Source: CADEEN01 sp040384625 (GTDB lineage: Bacteria > Pseudomonadota > Gammaproteobacteria > Burkholderiales > Burkholderiaceae_C). From it: DNA of 56,697 nt. Below the pieces are notes generated by a model. It worked only from the letters and a program-made list of their open reading frames with translations, ran no database searches and had not been told where the DNA came from. The position numbers and the translations under genes are program-made. Within the stretch, counting starts at the first letter, position 1; each line of letters opens with the position of its first letter. Below are positions 14,926 to 23,745 of the stretch, piece by piece. The DNA is taken from the NCBI GenBank assembly GCA_040384625.1, contig JAZKIW010000105.1, positions 1 to 56,697 on the forward strand. Reading direction: 5' to 3'.

Positions 14926-15969
14926 TCAGCCGGGGAAATTCTCGGGCGTGCGGGCCCGGCTGCGCGCTTCGGCCGGCGAGATGATGTTGCGCTTGACCAG
15001 TTCGGTCAGGGTCTGGTCGAGGGTCTGCATGCCGATGCTCTGGCCGGTCTGGATCGCCGAGTACATCTGGGCGATCTTGTTCTCGCGGATCAGGTTCTTG
15101 ATCGCCGATGTGCCGAGCATGATCTCGTGCGCCGCGACCCGGCCCGAGCCATCCTTCAGCTTGCACAGGGTCTGCGAGATCACTGCAATCAGCGACTCCG
15201 ACAGCATCGAGCGCACCATCTCCTTCTCGGCCGCCGGAAAGACGTCGACCACGCGGTCGATGGTCTTGGCGGCGGAGCTGGTGTGCAGCGTGCCGAAGAC
15301 CAGGTGGCCGGTTTCGGCGGCGGTCAGCGCGAGCCGGATAGTTTCCAGATCGCGCAACTCGCCGACCAGGATCGCGTCGGGGTCCTCGCGCAGCGCGGCG
15401 CGCAGCGCGTTGTTGAACGACAGCGTGTGCGGGCCGACCTCGCGCTGGTTGACCAGGCACTTCTTCGACTCGTGCACGAATTCGATCGGGTCTTCCACCG
15501 TCAGCACGTGGCCGTACTCGTTCTCGTTCAGGTGATTGACCATCGCCGCCAGCGTCGTGCTCTTGCCCGAGCCCGTCGGGCCTGTCACGAGGACCAGGCC
15601 GCGCGGCTTCAAGGCCAGTTCGGCGAAGACCTTCGGGGTGTTCAACTGTTCGAGCGTCAGGATCTTGCTCGGGATGGTCCGGAACACAGCGCCCGAACCG
15701 CGGTTCTGGTTGAAGGCATTGACGCGAAAGCGCGCCAGGCCCTGGATCTCGAACGAGAAGTCGCACTCCAGCGTGTCTTCGTAGTGCTTGCGCTGCGAGT
15801 CGTTCATGATGTCGTAGACCATGTCGTGCACATGCTTGTGCTCGAGCGGATCGACATTGATGCGACGCACGTCGCCGTGCACCCGGATCATCGGCGGCAA
15901 GCCTGCGGACAGGTGCAGGTCGGAGGCCTTGTTCTTGACCGAGAAGGCCAGCAGCTGGGTGATGTCCAT
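14926..15969 (-). CDS. pilT: Type IV pilus retraction ATPase PilT
   Basis: 347 codons, the usual PilT length. N-terminal PAS-like domain (LLAFSVKNKASDLHLSAGLPP), Walker A GPTGSGKST near residue 132, Asp box VEDPIEFVHESKK, Walker B AILVGELRDLETI, His box GHLVFGTLHTSSA and the C-terminal AIKNLIREN motif, a variant of the AIRNLIRE motif needed for retraction. This motif distinguishes it from the PilU gene that follows. It drives pilus depolymerisation at the inner membrane for twitching and DNA uptake. yggS starts 37 bp away in the opposite direction. Confidence 0.96.
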   Translation of the reverse strand: MDITQLLAFSVKNKASDLHLSAGLPPMIRVHGDVRRINVDPLEHKHVHDMVYDIMNDSQRKHYEDTLECDFSFEIQGLARFRVNAFNQNRGSGAVFRTIPSKILTLEQLNTPKVFAELALKPRGLVLVTGPTGSGKSTTLAAMVNHLNENEYGHVLTVEDPIEFVHESKKCLVNQREVGPHTLSFNNALRAALREDPDAILVGELRDLETIRLALTAAETGHLVFGTLHTSSAAKTIDRVVDVFPAAEKEMVRSMLSESLIAVISQTLCKLKDGSGRVAAHEIMLGTSAIKNLIRENKIAQMYSAIQTGQSIGMQTLDQTLTELVKRNIISPAEARSRARTPENFPG

Positions 15970-16006
15970 GGGTGTGCGTGAGGGCTTGAGCTAGTCTCGG
16001 ACCATT

Positions 16007-16696
16007 ATGGCGAGCATCGCAGTGAAGTTACAACAAGTGCGAGAGCGCATTGCAGCGGCGTGTGCCGCGGCGCAACGTCCCGTGCAAAGCGTCACGTTGC
16101 TGGCGGTGAGCAAGACTTTCGGCGCCGAGGCGGTGCGCGAGGCCGTCGCCGCGGGCCAGCGCGCCTTCGGTGAGAACTACGTGCAGGAAGGCTTGGCCAA
16201 GATCAATGCACTGGCCGAGTTGCGACGCGACATCGAGTGGCACCTGATCGGGCCCTTGCAGAGCAACAAGACGCGCGAGGTGGCGGCGGCGTTCGACTGG
16301 GTCCACGGCGTCGACCGCCTGAAAGTGGCGCAGCGCCTCTCGGCGCAGCGCCCACCGGGCCTGCCGCCGTTGCAGGTCTGTCTGCAGGTGAACGTCAGCG
16401 GCGAGGCCAGCAAGGGCGGCGTTGCGCCGATGGAGGTCGCCGCGCTAGCGCGCCAGGTCTCGGCGCTGCCCAACCTGCGCCTGCGCGGTCTGATGTCGAT
16501 CCCTGAGCCAGCGTCCGACTTCGCGGCCCAGCGCGCACCGCACCGCGTGTTGTGCGCGCTGGCGGGCGCCTTGCGCAGCGAAGGCCTGGCGCTCGACACG
16601 CTGTCGATGGGCATGAGCGCCGACCTCGAAGCGGCGATCGCCGAGGGCGCGACGGTGGTGCGCGTGGGCACCGCGATCTTCGGTGATCGCGCCTGA
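16007..16696 (+). CDS. yggS: YggS family pyridoxal phosphate homeostasis protein
   Basis: 229 codons. Single TIM-barrel PLP-binding fold with the PLP lysine in LLAVSKTFG at residue 36, the FGENYVQEG loop, HLIGPLQSNK, VNVSGEASKGG and the phosphate-binding SMGMSADLEAAIAEGATVVRVGTAIFG. The protein carries PLP, has no known catalysis and keeps B6 and amino acid pools balanced. The divergent neighbours pilT-pilU are a conserved context. TAGTCT ends 9 nt before the ATG and no SD is visible. Confidence 0.95.
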   Translation: MASIAVKLQQVRERIAAACAAAQRPVQSVTLLAVSKTFGAEAVREAVAAGQRAFGENYVQEGLAKINALAELRRDIEWHLIGPLQSNKTREVAAAFDWVHGVDRLKVAQRLSAQRPPGLPPLQVCLQVNVSGEASKGGVAPMEVAALARQVSALPNLRLRGLMSIPEPASDFAAQRAPHRVLCALAGALRSEGLALDTLSMGMSADLEAAIAEGATVVRVGTAIFGDRA

Positions 16697-16698
16697 GT

Positions 16699-17160
16699 TC
16701 AGATCGCCAACGTGGTCGTGTTCTTCACTTCTTCCATCACCGCATAGGTGCGTGTCTCGCGCACGCCGGGCAGGGTCCAGATCACGCTGCCGACGAATTC
16801 GCGGTAGGCGGGCATGTCGGCCACGCGCGTCTTCAGCAGGTAGTCGAAGCCGCCGGCCACCAGATGGCATTCGAGGATCTCGGGCCGCACCTGGACCGCA
16901 GCCTTGAAGCTGTCCATCACGTCGTGCACAGTGCGGTCGAGCAGGACTTCGATGAAGACCATCAACCCGGCTCCCAGCTTGGCCGGGTTCAGGCGCGCTT
17001 CGTAGCCGAGGATGAAGCCGTCGCGCGTCAGGCGCTTGACGCGCTCGAGCACCGCCGTCGGCGACAGGTGCACCGCCTCGGCCAGCTTCAGGTTGCTGAT
17101 GCGGCCGTCGGCCTGGAGCGCACGCAGGATGCGCGCGTCGATCTTGTCGATCGTCGTCAT
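16699..17160 (-). CDS. Lrp/AsnC family transcriptional regulator, probable putA activator
   Basis: 153 codons. N-terminal helix-turn-helix (IDARILRALQADGRISNLKLAEAVHLSPTAVLERVKRL, within the first 50 residues) and a C-terminal RAM ligand-binding domain (ILECHLVAGGFDYLLKTRV, VIWTLPGVRETRTYAVMEEVK). It is divergent from putA with 93 bp between start codons, the standard layout for a proline-responsive Lrp-type activator (PutR/BkdR-like). This makes sense because the PutA here lacks its own DNA-binding domain. A huge in-frame extension on the far side runs antisense to putA and is not real. Confidence 0.92.
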   Translation of the reverse strand: MTTIDKIDARILRALQADGRISNLKLAEAVHLSPTAVLERVKRLTRDGFILGYEARLNPAKLGAGLMVFIEVLLDRTVHDVMDSFKAAVQVRPEILECHLVAGGFDYLLKTRVADMPAYREFVGSVIWTLPGVRETRTYAVMEEVKNTTTLAI

Positions 17161-17253
17161 GGTGCAGAACTCTCCACCAGCGAAGCAAAAGTCTGAATCA
17201 TTCGCGGCGTCTTGCCGCGTAAGCTGGGGATTATCCAACCTGCCGGGGCCGCC

Positions 17254-20200
17254 GTGAGCTCGCATTCGACAACCTTTCCGTGCCCACCGCAGCGCGCGCG
17301 CCTGCCCTACCCGTACCGCGCTGAGTCCGGCGCCATCGACGCGTCGCTGGCCCGGGCCGGTGCGCTCGATTGGCGCGCGGTGGTCGAGCGAGCGACGCCC
17401 TGGGTCGAGGGTGTGCGCGCCAACCCGGCGCCGTTCTGGGCCATGGAGTCCCTGCTGCGCGAGTACCCGATCAGCAGCGCCGAGGGCCTGGCCCTGATGC
17501 GCCTGGCCGAAGCCCTGCTGCGGGTGCCCGACGCGCAGACCGCCGTCGCGCTCACTGCCGACCAACTCGGCCGCGCCGACTTCGACACTGCCTCGCAAGG
17601 CCCGCACCGAATGCTGGCGAGCCTGTCGGCCAGCGCCATTGCGCTGTCCAAGCGCTTCCTGCCCGAAGCCGAGAACGACGGCGGCCTGCTGCAACGCCTG
17701 GGTGCCAAGACCGTGGTCGCGGCCACCGTGCGCGCCATTGGCCTCCTCGGGCGCCAGTTCGTGCTCGGGCGCACCATCGACGAGGCGATGGGCGAGGCGG
17801 CGAGCCAGCGCAAGTTGGAGTCGTCGCTGCGCTTTTCCTACGACATGCTCGGAGAAGGCGCACGCACTGAGCGCGACGCCGAACGCTACCTGGCATCGTA
17901 CCGAGGGGCCATCAATGCCATCGCCCGCGTGGGCGTCGCCCAGACGCCCGAACAGGCCGATGGGATCTCGATCAAGCTCAGCGCCCTCTTTTCGCGCTAC
18001 GAGGACGCGCAGCGTGAGCGCGTCTTCGCCGAACTGCTGCCGCGTGTGTGGCACCTGATTGAACCGGCCGCGCGCGCCAACATGAACCTGACCATCGACG
18101 CCGAGGAGAGCGACCGCCTGGAGTTGTCGCTCGAGGTGCTCGACGCCCTCGCTGCACGCGTTGCAGCCGAGTTCCCGGCCTGGCGCGGCTTCGGCCTGGC
18201 GATCCAGGCCTACCAGACCCGGTCGCTGGCGGTCATCGACGAGGTGGCGCGCATCGCCCGTAGCCACGGCCTGCGCTTCATGGTCCGTCTGGTCAAGGGC
18301 GCCTACTGGGACGGCGAGATCAAGCGCGCCCAGGAGGCCGGCCTGGCGGGTTACCCGGTGTTCACGCACAAGGCGCACACCGATGCGTCCTACTTGGCCG
18401 GCGCCCGGGCCTTGATCGGCCATGCAGACGTGATCTATCCCCAGTTCGCGACGCACAACGCCGGCACCATCGCGGCGATCGTGCAAATGGCCACTGGCGC
18501 GAAGGCCCGCTACGAGTTGCAGCGCCTGCATGGCATGGGCGAAGGCGTGTACCGCGAGTTCGCACGCAGTGCGCCCGCCGTGCCGGTGCGCATCTACGCG
18601 CCCGTCGGCGAGCACCGCGACCTGCTCGCCTACCTGGTGCGCCGCCTGCTCGAGAACGGGGCCAACTCGTCCTTCGTGCACCAGCTGGCCGACGAGGCGG
18701 TGGCGGCCGAAATACTGCTGGCCTCGCCGCTGTCGCGCATCGATGCCGAGGCCCTTCCGCTGCCGCGTGCGCTGTATGGCGCAGCACGCGCCAATTCGCA
18801 CGGCGCCGACCTGGCCTGCCTGGCCGATCGAGCGCCGCTCGACCAAGCCCTGGCCGAGATCGGCGTGGGTGACGTGCCCGGTGCCGACGCGGCGGACATC
18901 GACGCGGCCATGGCGCGCCTGGCTGCCGCATTCCCCGGCTGGACGGCGACGCCGGCCGCGGAACGTGCCGCTGTCCTGCGCCGCGCTGCCGACGCCCTCG
19001 ACGCGCGCCTGCCCGAGTTCTGCGCCCTGCTGGTCAAGGAAGCGCACAAGACCCTGGGCGATTGCGTCGCCGAAGTGCGCGAGGCGGTCGACTTCCTGCG
19101 CTACTACGCCGACGAAGCCGAGCGCCGGGCGCCAGCGCCGGGTTGCGGCGTCTTCGTCTGCATCAGCCCCTGGAACTTTCCGCTGGCGATCTTTGCCGGT
19201 CAGGTGGCCGCGGCACTCGCCGCGGGCAACAGCGTGGCGGCCAAGCCGGCCGAACAGACCCCGTTTATCGCCGCCCGCATGGTGGCCCTGCTGCACGAGG
19301 CCGGCGTGCCGACCGATGCCCTGGCCCTGCTGCACGGCGCGGGCGAAGTGGTCGGTGCCGGCTTGGTCGCCGATCCGCGAACGGCCGGGGTCTGCTTCAC
19401 CGGCAGCACGCCGGTGGCGCAAGCCATCCACCGCAGCCTCGCCGCCCGGGACGGCCCGGCCCTGCCCCTGATCGCCGAGACAGGGGGCCTGAACGCCATG
19501 ATCGTCGACTCGACCGCCCTGCCCGAGCAGGTGATCGATGCTGTGGTGCAGAGCGCCTTCCGCTCGGCCGGCCAGCGCTGCTCGGCGCTGCGCCTGCTGT
19601 GCGTGCACGAGAGCATCGCCGAAGGCCTGATCGAGATGCTGGCCGGCGCGATGGAGGAACTGGAGATCGGCGACCCGGCCCGGCTGGCGACCGATGTCGG
19701 CCCGCTGATTGATGCCGACGCCCACGGCCACATCACAAGGCATGTCGCCCGCCTGCGCCGCGAAGCGCGGCTGATTGCGCAGGCGCCGCACGGCCGGTCC
19801 GGCCCGACCCATGTCACGCCGATCGCCTTCGAGCTTGCGCGCATCGCCGACATGGGCGAAGAGGTCTTCGGCCCGGTCCTGCACGTGGTGCGCTGGGGCG
19901 TCGAGGTGGACGCGGTGGTAGCCCAGATCAACGCCCTTGGCTACGGGCTCACCCTGGGCGTGCAGACGCGCATCGACAGCCGGGCCGAGCGCATCGCTGA
20001 CAGCGCACGCATCGGCAACGTCTACGTCAACCGCAACATGATCGGTGCCGTGGTCGGCGTGCAGCCCTTCGGCGGCGAAGGCTTGTCAGGCACCGGACCC
20101 AAGGCCGGCGGCCCGCACTACCTCGACCGATTCACGGCGCTGCCGCGCGAAGCGCCTGCCGCTGCCGGCGTGGGCCTGTCGGTGGGCGCTGACGCGCCCA

Positions 20201-20832
20201 GCCTCGATGGCCTGCAGCGGGCCTTCGGGGCCTGGTCAGGACGTTCGCTGCACGAGCGCGTTGCGGCCGTGCGTAGCCTCGAGCCCGGCTTGGAGCAGGC
20301 GCCTGTCGTGCTGGCGGATCAGGCCCTGCCCGGCCCGACGGGCGAGAGCAACACCCTGCGTCTGCACGCCCGCGGCATCTTCGCGGTGCTGGCTCGGGGT
20401 GCCGGCGATCGCCACAGCGCCCACGCTCTGGCGGCGGCCCTCGTCGCGGGCAACTGTGTCGTCCTGGTCGGCGCGGCCGATGGCGAAGCCTTGCGCGCCG
20501 CGGCGCTCGACGGCGGTGTGCCACCCGAGGCCATCGAGCTGCTGCCCGCCGAGGCCGCGACGGCTGTGCTCGCGCATCCGATGCTGGCTGGGGTGTGCCT
20601 GGCCGCACCGAGCCTGGAGACCGAACGTGCGGCGGCGCGCGCGCTGGCGGCCCGGCCGGGTGCCATACTGCCCCTGATCACGCGCGCAGAAGCACTGCGG
20701 CCCGATCGCCTGTGGCGCTTCTGCGCCGAGCAGACTCTGACCATCAACACCGCCGCGGCCGGTGGCAATGCCGAACTGCTGGCTGCCGCGGGCCGGCACC
20801 AGACACTGGCGCACGAGGCCGGCGGCGGCTAG
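17254..20832 (+). CDS. putA: Bifunctional proline dehydrogenase / L-glutamate gamma-semialdehyde dehydrogenase PutA
   Basis: 1192 codons from a GTG; a TTG at 17212 is an alternative. Domains in order: short helical region; FAD-dependent proline dehydrogenase barrel (about 130-440, with FMVRLVKGAYWDGEIKRAQ and RRLLENGANSSFVHQLADE); NAD-dependent P5C dehydrogenase (about 500-980) with Glu in IAETGGLNA near 740 and the catalytic Cys in AGQRCSALRL near 776; and a C-terminal domain of about 190 residues. There is no N-terminal ribbon-helix-helix, unlike E. coli PutA (1320 aa), so it cannot act as its own repressor. It oxidises proline to glutamate with substrate channelling. Confidence 0.94.
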   Translation: MSSHSTTFPCPPQRARLPYPYRAESGAIDASLARAGALDWRAVVERATPWVEGVRANPAPFWAMESLLREYPISSAEGLALMRLAEALLRVPDAQTAVALTADQLGRADFDTASQGPHRMLASLSASAIALSKRFLPEAENDGGLLQRLGAKTVVAATVRAIGLLGRQFVLGRTIDEAMGEAASQRKLESSLRFSYDMLGEGARTERDAERYLASYRGAINAIARVGVAQTPEQADGISIKLSALFSRYEDAQRERVFAELLPRVWHLIEPAARANMNLTIDAEESDRLELSLEVLDALAARVAAEFPAWRGFGLAIQAYQTRSLAVIDEVARIARSHGLRFMVRLVKGAYWDGEIKRAQEAGLAGYPVFTHKAHTDASYLAGARALIGHADVIYPQFATHNAGTIAAIVQMATGAKARYELQRLHGMGEGVYREFARSAPAVPVRIYAPVGEHRDLLAYLVRRLLENGANSSFVHQLADEAVAAEILLASPLSRIDAEALPLPRALYGAARANSHGADLACLADRAPLDQALAEIGVGDVPGADAADIDAAMARLAAAFPGWTATPAAERAAVLRRAADALDARLPEFCALLVKEAHKTLGDCVAEVREAVDFLRYYADEAERRAPAPGCGVFVCISPWNFPLAIFAGQVAAALAAGNSVAAKPAEQTPFIAARMVALLHEAGVPTDALALLHGAGEVVGAGLVADPRTAGVCFTGSTPVAQAIHRSLAARDGPALPLIAETGGLNAMIVDSTALPEQVIDAVVQSAFRSAGQRCSALRLLCVHESIAEGLIEMLAGAMEELEIGDPARLATDVGPLIDADAHGHITRHVARLRREARLIAQAPHGRSGPTHVTPIAFELARIADMGEEVFGPVLHVVRWGVEVDAVVAQINALGYGLTLGVQTRIDSRAERIADSARIGNVYVNRNMIGAVVGVQPFGGEGLSGTGPKAGGPHYLDRFTALPREAPAAAGVGLSVGADAPSLDGLQRAFGAWSGRSLHERVAAVRSLEPGLEQAPVVLADQALPGPTGESNTLRLHARGIFAVLARGAGDRHSAHALAAALVAGNCVVLVGAADGEALRAAALDGGVPPEAIELLPAEAATAVLAHPMLAGVCLAAPSLETERAAARALAARPGAILPLITRAEALRPDRLWRFCAEQTLTINTAAAGGNAELLAAAGRHQTLAHEAGGG

Positions 20833-20837
20833 GCGCG

Positions 20838-21812
20838 CTAGTCGAGCTTGACGCCGATGCGCATGATGATCGGGCCCCAGCGCTTGCTCTCGGCGTCGAG
20901 CACGCGCTTGAAGTCGGCCGCGCTGCCGCCCACCGCGGTCAGGCCCTGGGCGTCTAGCGTGGCCTTGACGGCCGGGTCCTTGAGCAGCTCGTTGACGTCG
21001 GCGTTGATGCGCGCCACCACCGCATCGGGCGTACCGGCCGGCGCGAACAGGCCATTCCAGGCCAGGGATTCGACGTTGCGGTAGCCGGCGTCGGCCAAGG
21101 TCGGCAGGTCCTTCTGCGAATCGGGCCGCTGGGCGCTGCTCACCGCCAGCATCCGGATCTTGTTGTTGCGCACATGGGCCAACAGTGCCGGCGCGACCAT
21201 GAAGGTCGCATCGGCCTCGCCCTGGGCCACCGCCATCGCCGCCGGCGGTGAGCCGTTGAACGGGATGTGGGTGGCCGTGAGGCCAGCCTCGGACAGGAAC
21301 AGCTCCATCGTCAGGTGCGCCGAGCTGCCGTTGCCGAGCGACGAGTAGTTGACCTTGCCGCCCTGGGCCTTGGCCCAGGTGACGAACTCGGCCACGGTCT
21401 TGGCAGGCACCTTGTCGGCATTGACGGCGAGCACATTGGCCTGGCTGGTCGTCATCACCACCGGCACCAGGTCCTTGGCCGGGTCGTACGGCATCTTCCG
21501 ATACAGGAAAGGTGCGAAGGCGACCGGGCCGTTGAAGCCGATCGCCAGCGTGTGGCCGTCGGTGGCCTTGGCCGCGACGTCCATGCCGAGCATGCCGCCG
21601 GCGCCCGGCTTGTTCTCGACCACCACCGCGTGGCCCCAGCGGGCGCCGAGCTTCTCGCTCATCGCGCGCACGATCAGATCGAGCGAGCTGCCGGCCGGTG
21701 CCGGCACCACGACGCGGACCGGCTTGCTGGGCCACGCGGGTTGAGCCAGCACGGGCCCTGCGAGGGTGGCCGTCAATGCGATGGACAAGCTGAGCAGGCT
21801 GCGTCGTTTCAT
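20838..21812 (-). CDS. Bug family (TctC-like) tripartite tricarboxylate transporter substrate-binding protein
   Basis: 324 codons from the ATG at 21812 (21818 is equally possible). A signal peptide (MKRRSLLSLSIALTATLAGPVLAQ) leads into the TctC fold: WPSKPVRVVVPAPAGSSLDLIVR, VVENKPGAGGMLG, VNYSSLGNGSSAHLTMELF, HIPFNGSPPAAMAVAQGEAD and the C-terminal GWGP-like end. Bug proteins are periplasmic, very numerous in Burkholderiales, and bind carboxylates or amino acids; most are orphans without membrane subunits nearby, as here. The ligand is unknown. It is convergent with putA, with only 5 bp between stops. Confidence 0.92.
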   Translation of the reverse strand: MKRRSLLSLSIALTATLAGPVLAQPAWPSKPVRVVVPAPAGSSLDLIVRAMSEKLGARWGHAVVVENKPGAGGMLGMDVAAKATDGHTLAIGFNGPVAFAPFLYRKMPYDPAKDLVPVVMTTSQANVLAVNADKVPAKTVAEFVTWAKAQGGKVNYSSLGNGSSAHLTMELFLSEAGLTATHIPFNGSPPAAMAVAQGEADATFMVAPALLAHVRNNKIRMLAVSSAQRPDSQKDLPTLADAGYRNVESLAWNGLFAPAGTPDAVVARINADVNELLKDPAVKATLDAQGLTAVGGSAADFKRVLDAESKRWGPIIMRIGVKLD

Positions 21813-21914
21813 GGGCATGTGGGCTAAGAGATGCATCGATCGAGGTGCGCATCGTAGCCGCGCCCGCGCTGTGCGACGATCCGGACCTTCGCCAACCCGT
21901 CTGCCCAGTCCGCC

Positions 21915-22346
21915 ATGTGGATCACGCGTCTGCTCATCTCGCTTGCCGTGCTGGCCTTGCTCGTCACCGGCTACTTCTGGCTTGCGCTGAAGTGGAGCTA
22001 CTCCAGCGGCGAGCGCGCCGGGTGGGTGCAGAAGTTCTCGCACAAGGGCTGGGTGTGCAAGACCTGGGAAGGCGAGCTGGCCCTGGTGTCCCTGCCCGGC
22101 AGCACCGTCGAGAAGTTCCTTTTCACGGTGCACGACGATGCCACGGCGCAGGAGATCCAGCAGGCGATGGTCGGTAAGCGAGTGACCTTGCACTACGAGG
22201 AGAAAGTCGGTTTGCCGAGCAGCTGCTTCGGCGAGACGCGCCACTTCGTCACCAAGGTCACCGTCAACCCCGACATCCCGATCGGACCGGGCGTGGTGCT
22301 GACGGCGCCGGCGGCGGCGCCGCCTGCGCCAGCAGCCTCGAACTGA
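21915..22346 (+). CDS. Conserved hypothetical membrane-anchored protein
   Basis: 143 codons. One N-terminal hydrophobic helix (residues 3-27, RLLISLAVLALLVTGYFWLAL) is followed by WSYSSGERAGWVQKFSHKGWVCKTWEGELAL, a beta-rich domain with two Cys (one in WVCKTW, one in PSSCFG) that could pair, and a Pro/Ala-rich tail. The GERxGxxQKxSxKGxxCKTWEGEL pattern recurs in proteobacterial hypothetical proteins of this size. The domain probably faces the periplasm. No function can be assigned. It sits between the Bug gene (divergent) and gdh (convergent, adjacent stops). Confidence 0.75.
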   Translation: MWITRLLISLAVLALLVTGYFWLALKWSYSSGERAGWVQKFSHKGWVCKTWEGELALVSLPGSTVEKFLFTVHDDATAQEIQQAMVGKRVTLHYEEKVGLPSSCFGETRHFVTKVTVNPDIPIGPGVVLTAPAAAPPAPAASN

Positions 22347-23615
22347 TCAGGGGTACAGGCCGCGCTCCTGGCGCGCCATCAGGATGCGTTCGCAGGCCAC
22401 CGCAAAGGTGGCGGTGCGCAGCGTGATCTTGTGGTGGTCGGCGGTGTCCCAGATGTGCTTCAAAGCGCCGACCATGATCTTGTCCAGGCGCAGGTTGATT
22501 TCGTCCTCGGTCCAGAAGAAGGACGAGAAGTCCTGGACCCACTCGAAGTAGCTGACGGTCACGCCGCCGGCATTGCAGATCACGTCGGGCACCACCAGGA
22601 TGCCGCGGTCTGAGAGGGTGTCGTCGCCGGCTTGCGTGGTCGGGCCGTTCGCGCCTTCGAGCACCAGCTTGGCCTTGATGCGGCGCGCACGCTCGCTGCC
22701 GATCTGGCCTTCGAGGGCGGCCGGAATCAGGATCTCGCAGGGCACATCCCAGAACTCCTCGTCGCCCATCACTTCGCCGCCCTTGAAGCCGGCGACGCCG
22801 CCGGTCGACTTGACGTGCGGCACCAGGTCGGCCAGTTCCAGGCCGTTCCCGTTGAAGATCGTTCCGGTGTGGTCCTGGGCGGCGACGACCTTGCCGCCGG
22901 CCTGCGCAAACAGTTCGGCCGCCGATGCGCCGACGTTGCCGAAGCCCTGCACCGCGATGCGCGCGCCATCGAGGTTCAGGCCGATGCGCCGCGCCGCCTC
23001 GCGCCCGGTGACGAACACGCCGCGGCCGGTGGCCTTGACGCGGCCGAGCGAGCCGCCGAGGTGGATCGGCTTGCCGGTGACGACGCCGGTGGCGGTGGCC
23101 CCGACGTTCATCGAGTAGGTGTCCATCATCCAGGCCATGATCTGGCCGTTGGTGTTGACGTCGGGCGCCGGGATGTCTTGGTTCGGGCCGATGATGATGC
23201 CGATCTCGCTGGTGTAGCGCCGGGTCAGCTTTTCCAACTCCTTCAGCGAGAGCTTTTTCGGATCGACCCGGATGCCGCCCTTGGCGCCGCCGTAGGGCAG
23301 GTTGACGGCGGCGTTCTTGACCGTCATCCAGGCCGCCAGCGCCATCACCTCTTCGAGCGTCACGTCGGGGTGGTAGCGCACCCCGCCCTTGCCCGGGCCG
23401 CGCGTCAGCGAGTGCTGCACGCGATAGCCCTCGTGGTGAGCGATGGTGCCGTTGTCGAGTTCGATCGGCACGTCGACGATCAGCGCACGCTTGGGGCGCT
23501 TGAGCGTATCGGCCCAGCGGCTCAGCGAGCCCAGGTACGGGATCACGCGGTCGACCTGCATCAGGTAGGTGCCCCAGGGGCTCTCGGGGCTCGGTTGCAC
23601 GTAGCTCAGACTCAT
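22347..23615 (-). CDS. Glu/Leu/Phe/Val family glutamate dehydrogenase
   Basis: 422 codons. N-terminal dimerisation and catalytic region with RALIVDVPIELDNG, GPGKGGVRYHPDV (substrate Lys) and NLPYGGAKGGI (catalytic Lys), IGPNQDIPAPDVNT, then a Rossmann domain with AVQGFGNVGASAAEL and the VPDVICNAGGVTVSYFEWVQ block. The 420-residue size fits NAD-dependent hexameric enzymes. It links 2-oxoglutarate and ammonium to glutamate, the product of PutA and the source for ProC's pathway, both nearby. It is divergent from proC, 130 bp between starts. Amino acid preference (Glu versus Leu) is inferred from overall similarity. Confidence 0.9.
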   Translation of the reverse strand: MSLSYVQPSPESPWGTYLMQVDRVIPYLGSLSRWADTLKRPKRALIVDVPIELDNGTIAHHEGYRVQHSLTRGPGKGGVRYHPDVTLEEVMALAAWMTVKNAAVNLPYGGAKGGIRVDPKKLSLKELEKLTRRYTSEIGIIIGPNQDIPAPDVNTNGQIMAWMMDTYSMNVGATATGVVTGKPIHLGGSLGRVKATGRGVFVTGREAARRIGLNLDGARIAVQGFGNVGASAAELFAQAGGKVVAAQDHTGTIFNGNGLELADLVPHVKSTGGVAGFKGGEVMGDEEFWDVPCEILIPAALEGQIGSERARRIKAKLVLEGANGPTTQAGDDTLSDRGILVVPDVICNAGGVTVSYFEWVQDFSSFFWTEDEINLRLDKIMVGALKHIWDTADHHKITLRTATFAVACERILMARQERGLYP

Positions 23616-23745
23616 GGCGGTGATTCGCTTTTTTGTGGTGGCACGCACTGTAGAGCGCCCGGAACCGAATGTGTCACGGTCCGCCATGCCGGGTTTGCAT
23701 GGCGCCCACCGACGCGCGTCATGGCGTCGCCCTAAACTTGGCCTC

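Noticed and set aside
17161..19884. Very long minus-strand open frame antisense to putA, continuous with the Lrp-type gene
   Set aside because: Low-complexity Arg/Gly/His-rich translation with no domain; it is the GC-skewed shadow of putA. The Lrp gene starts at 17160.
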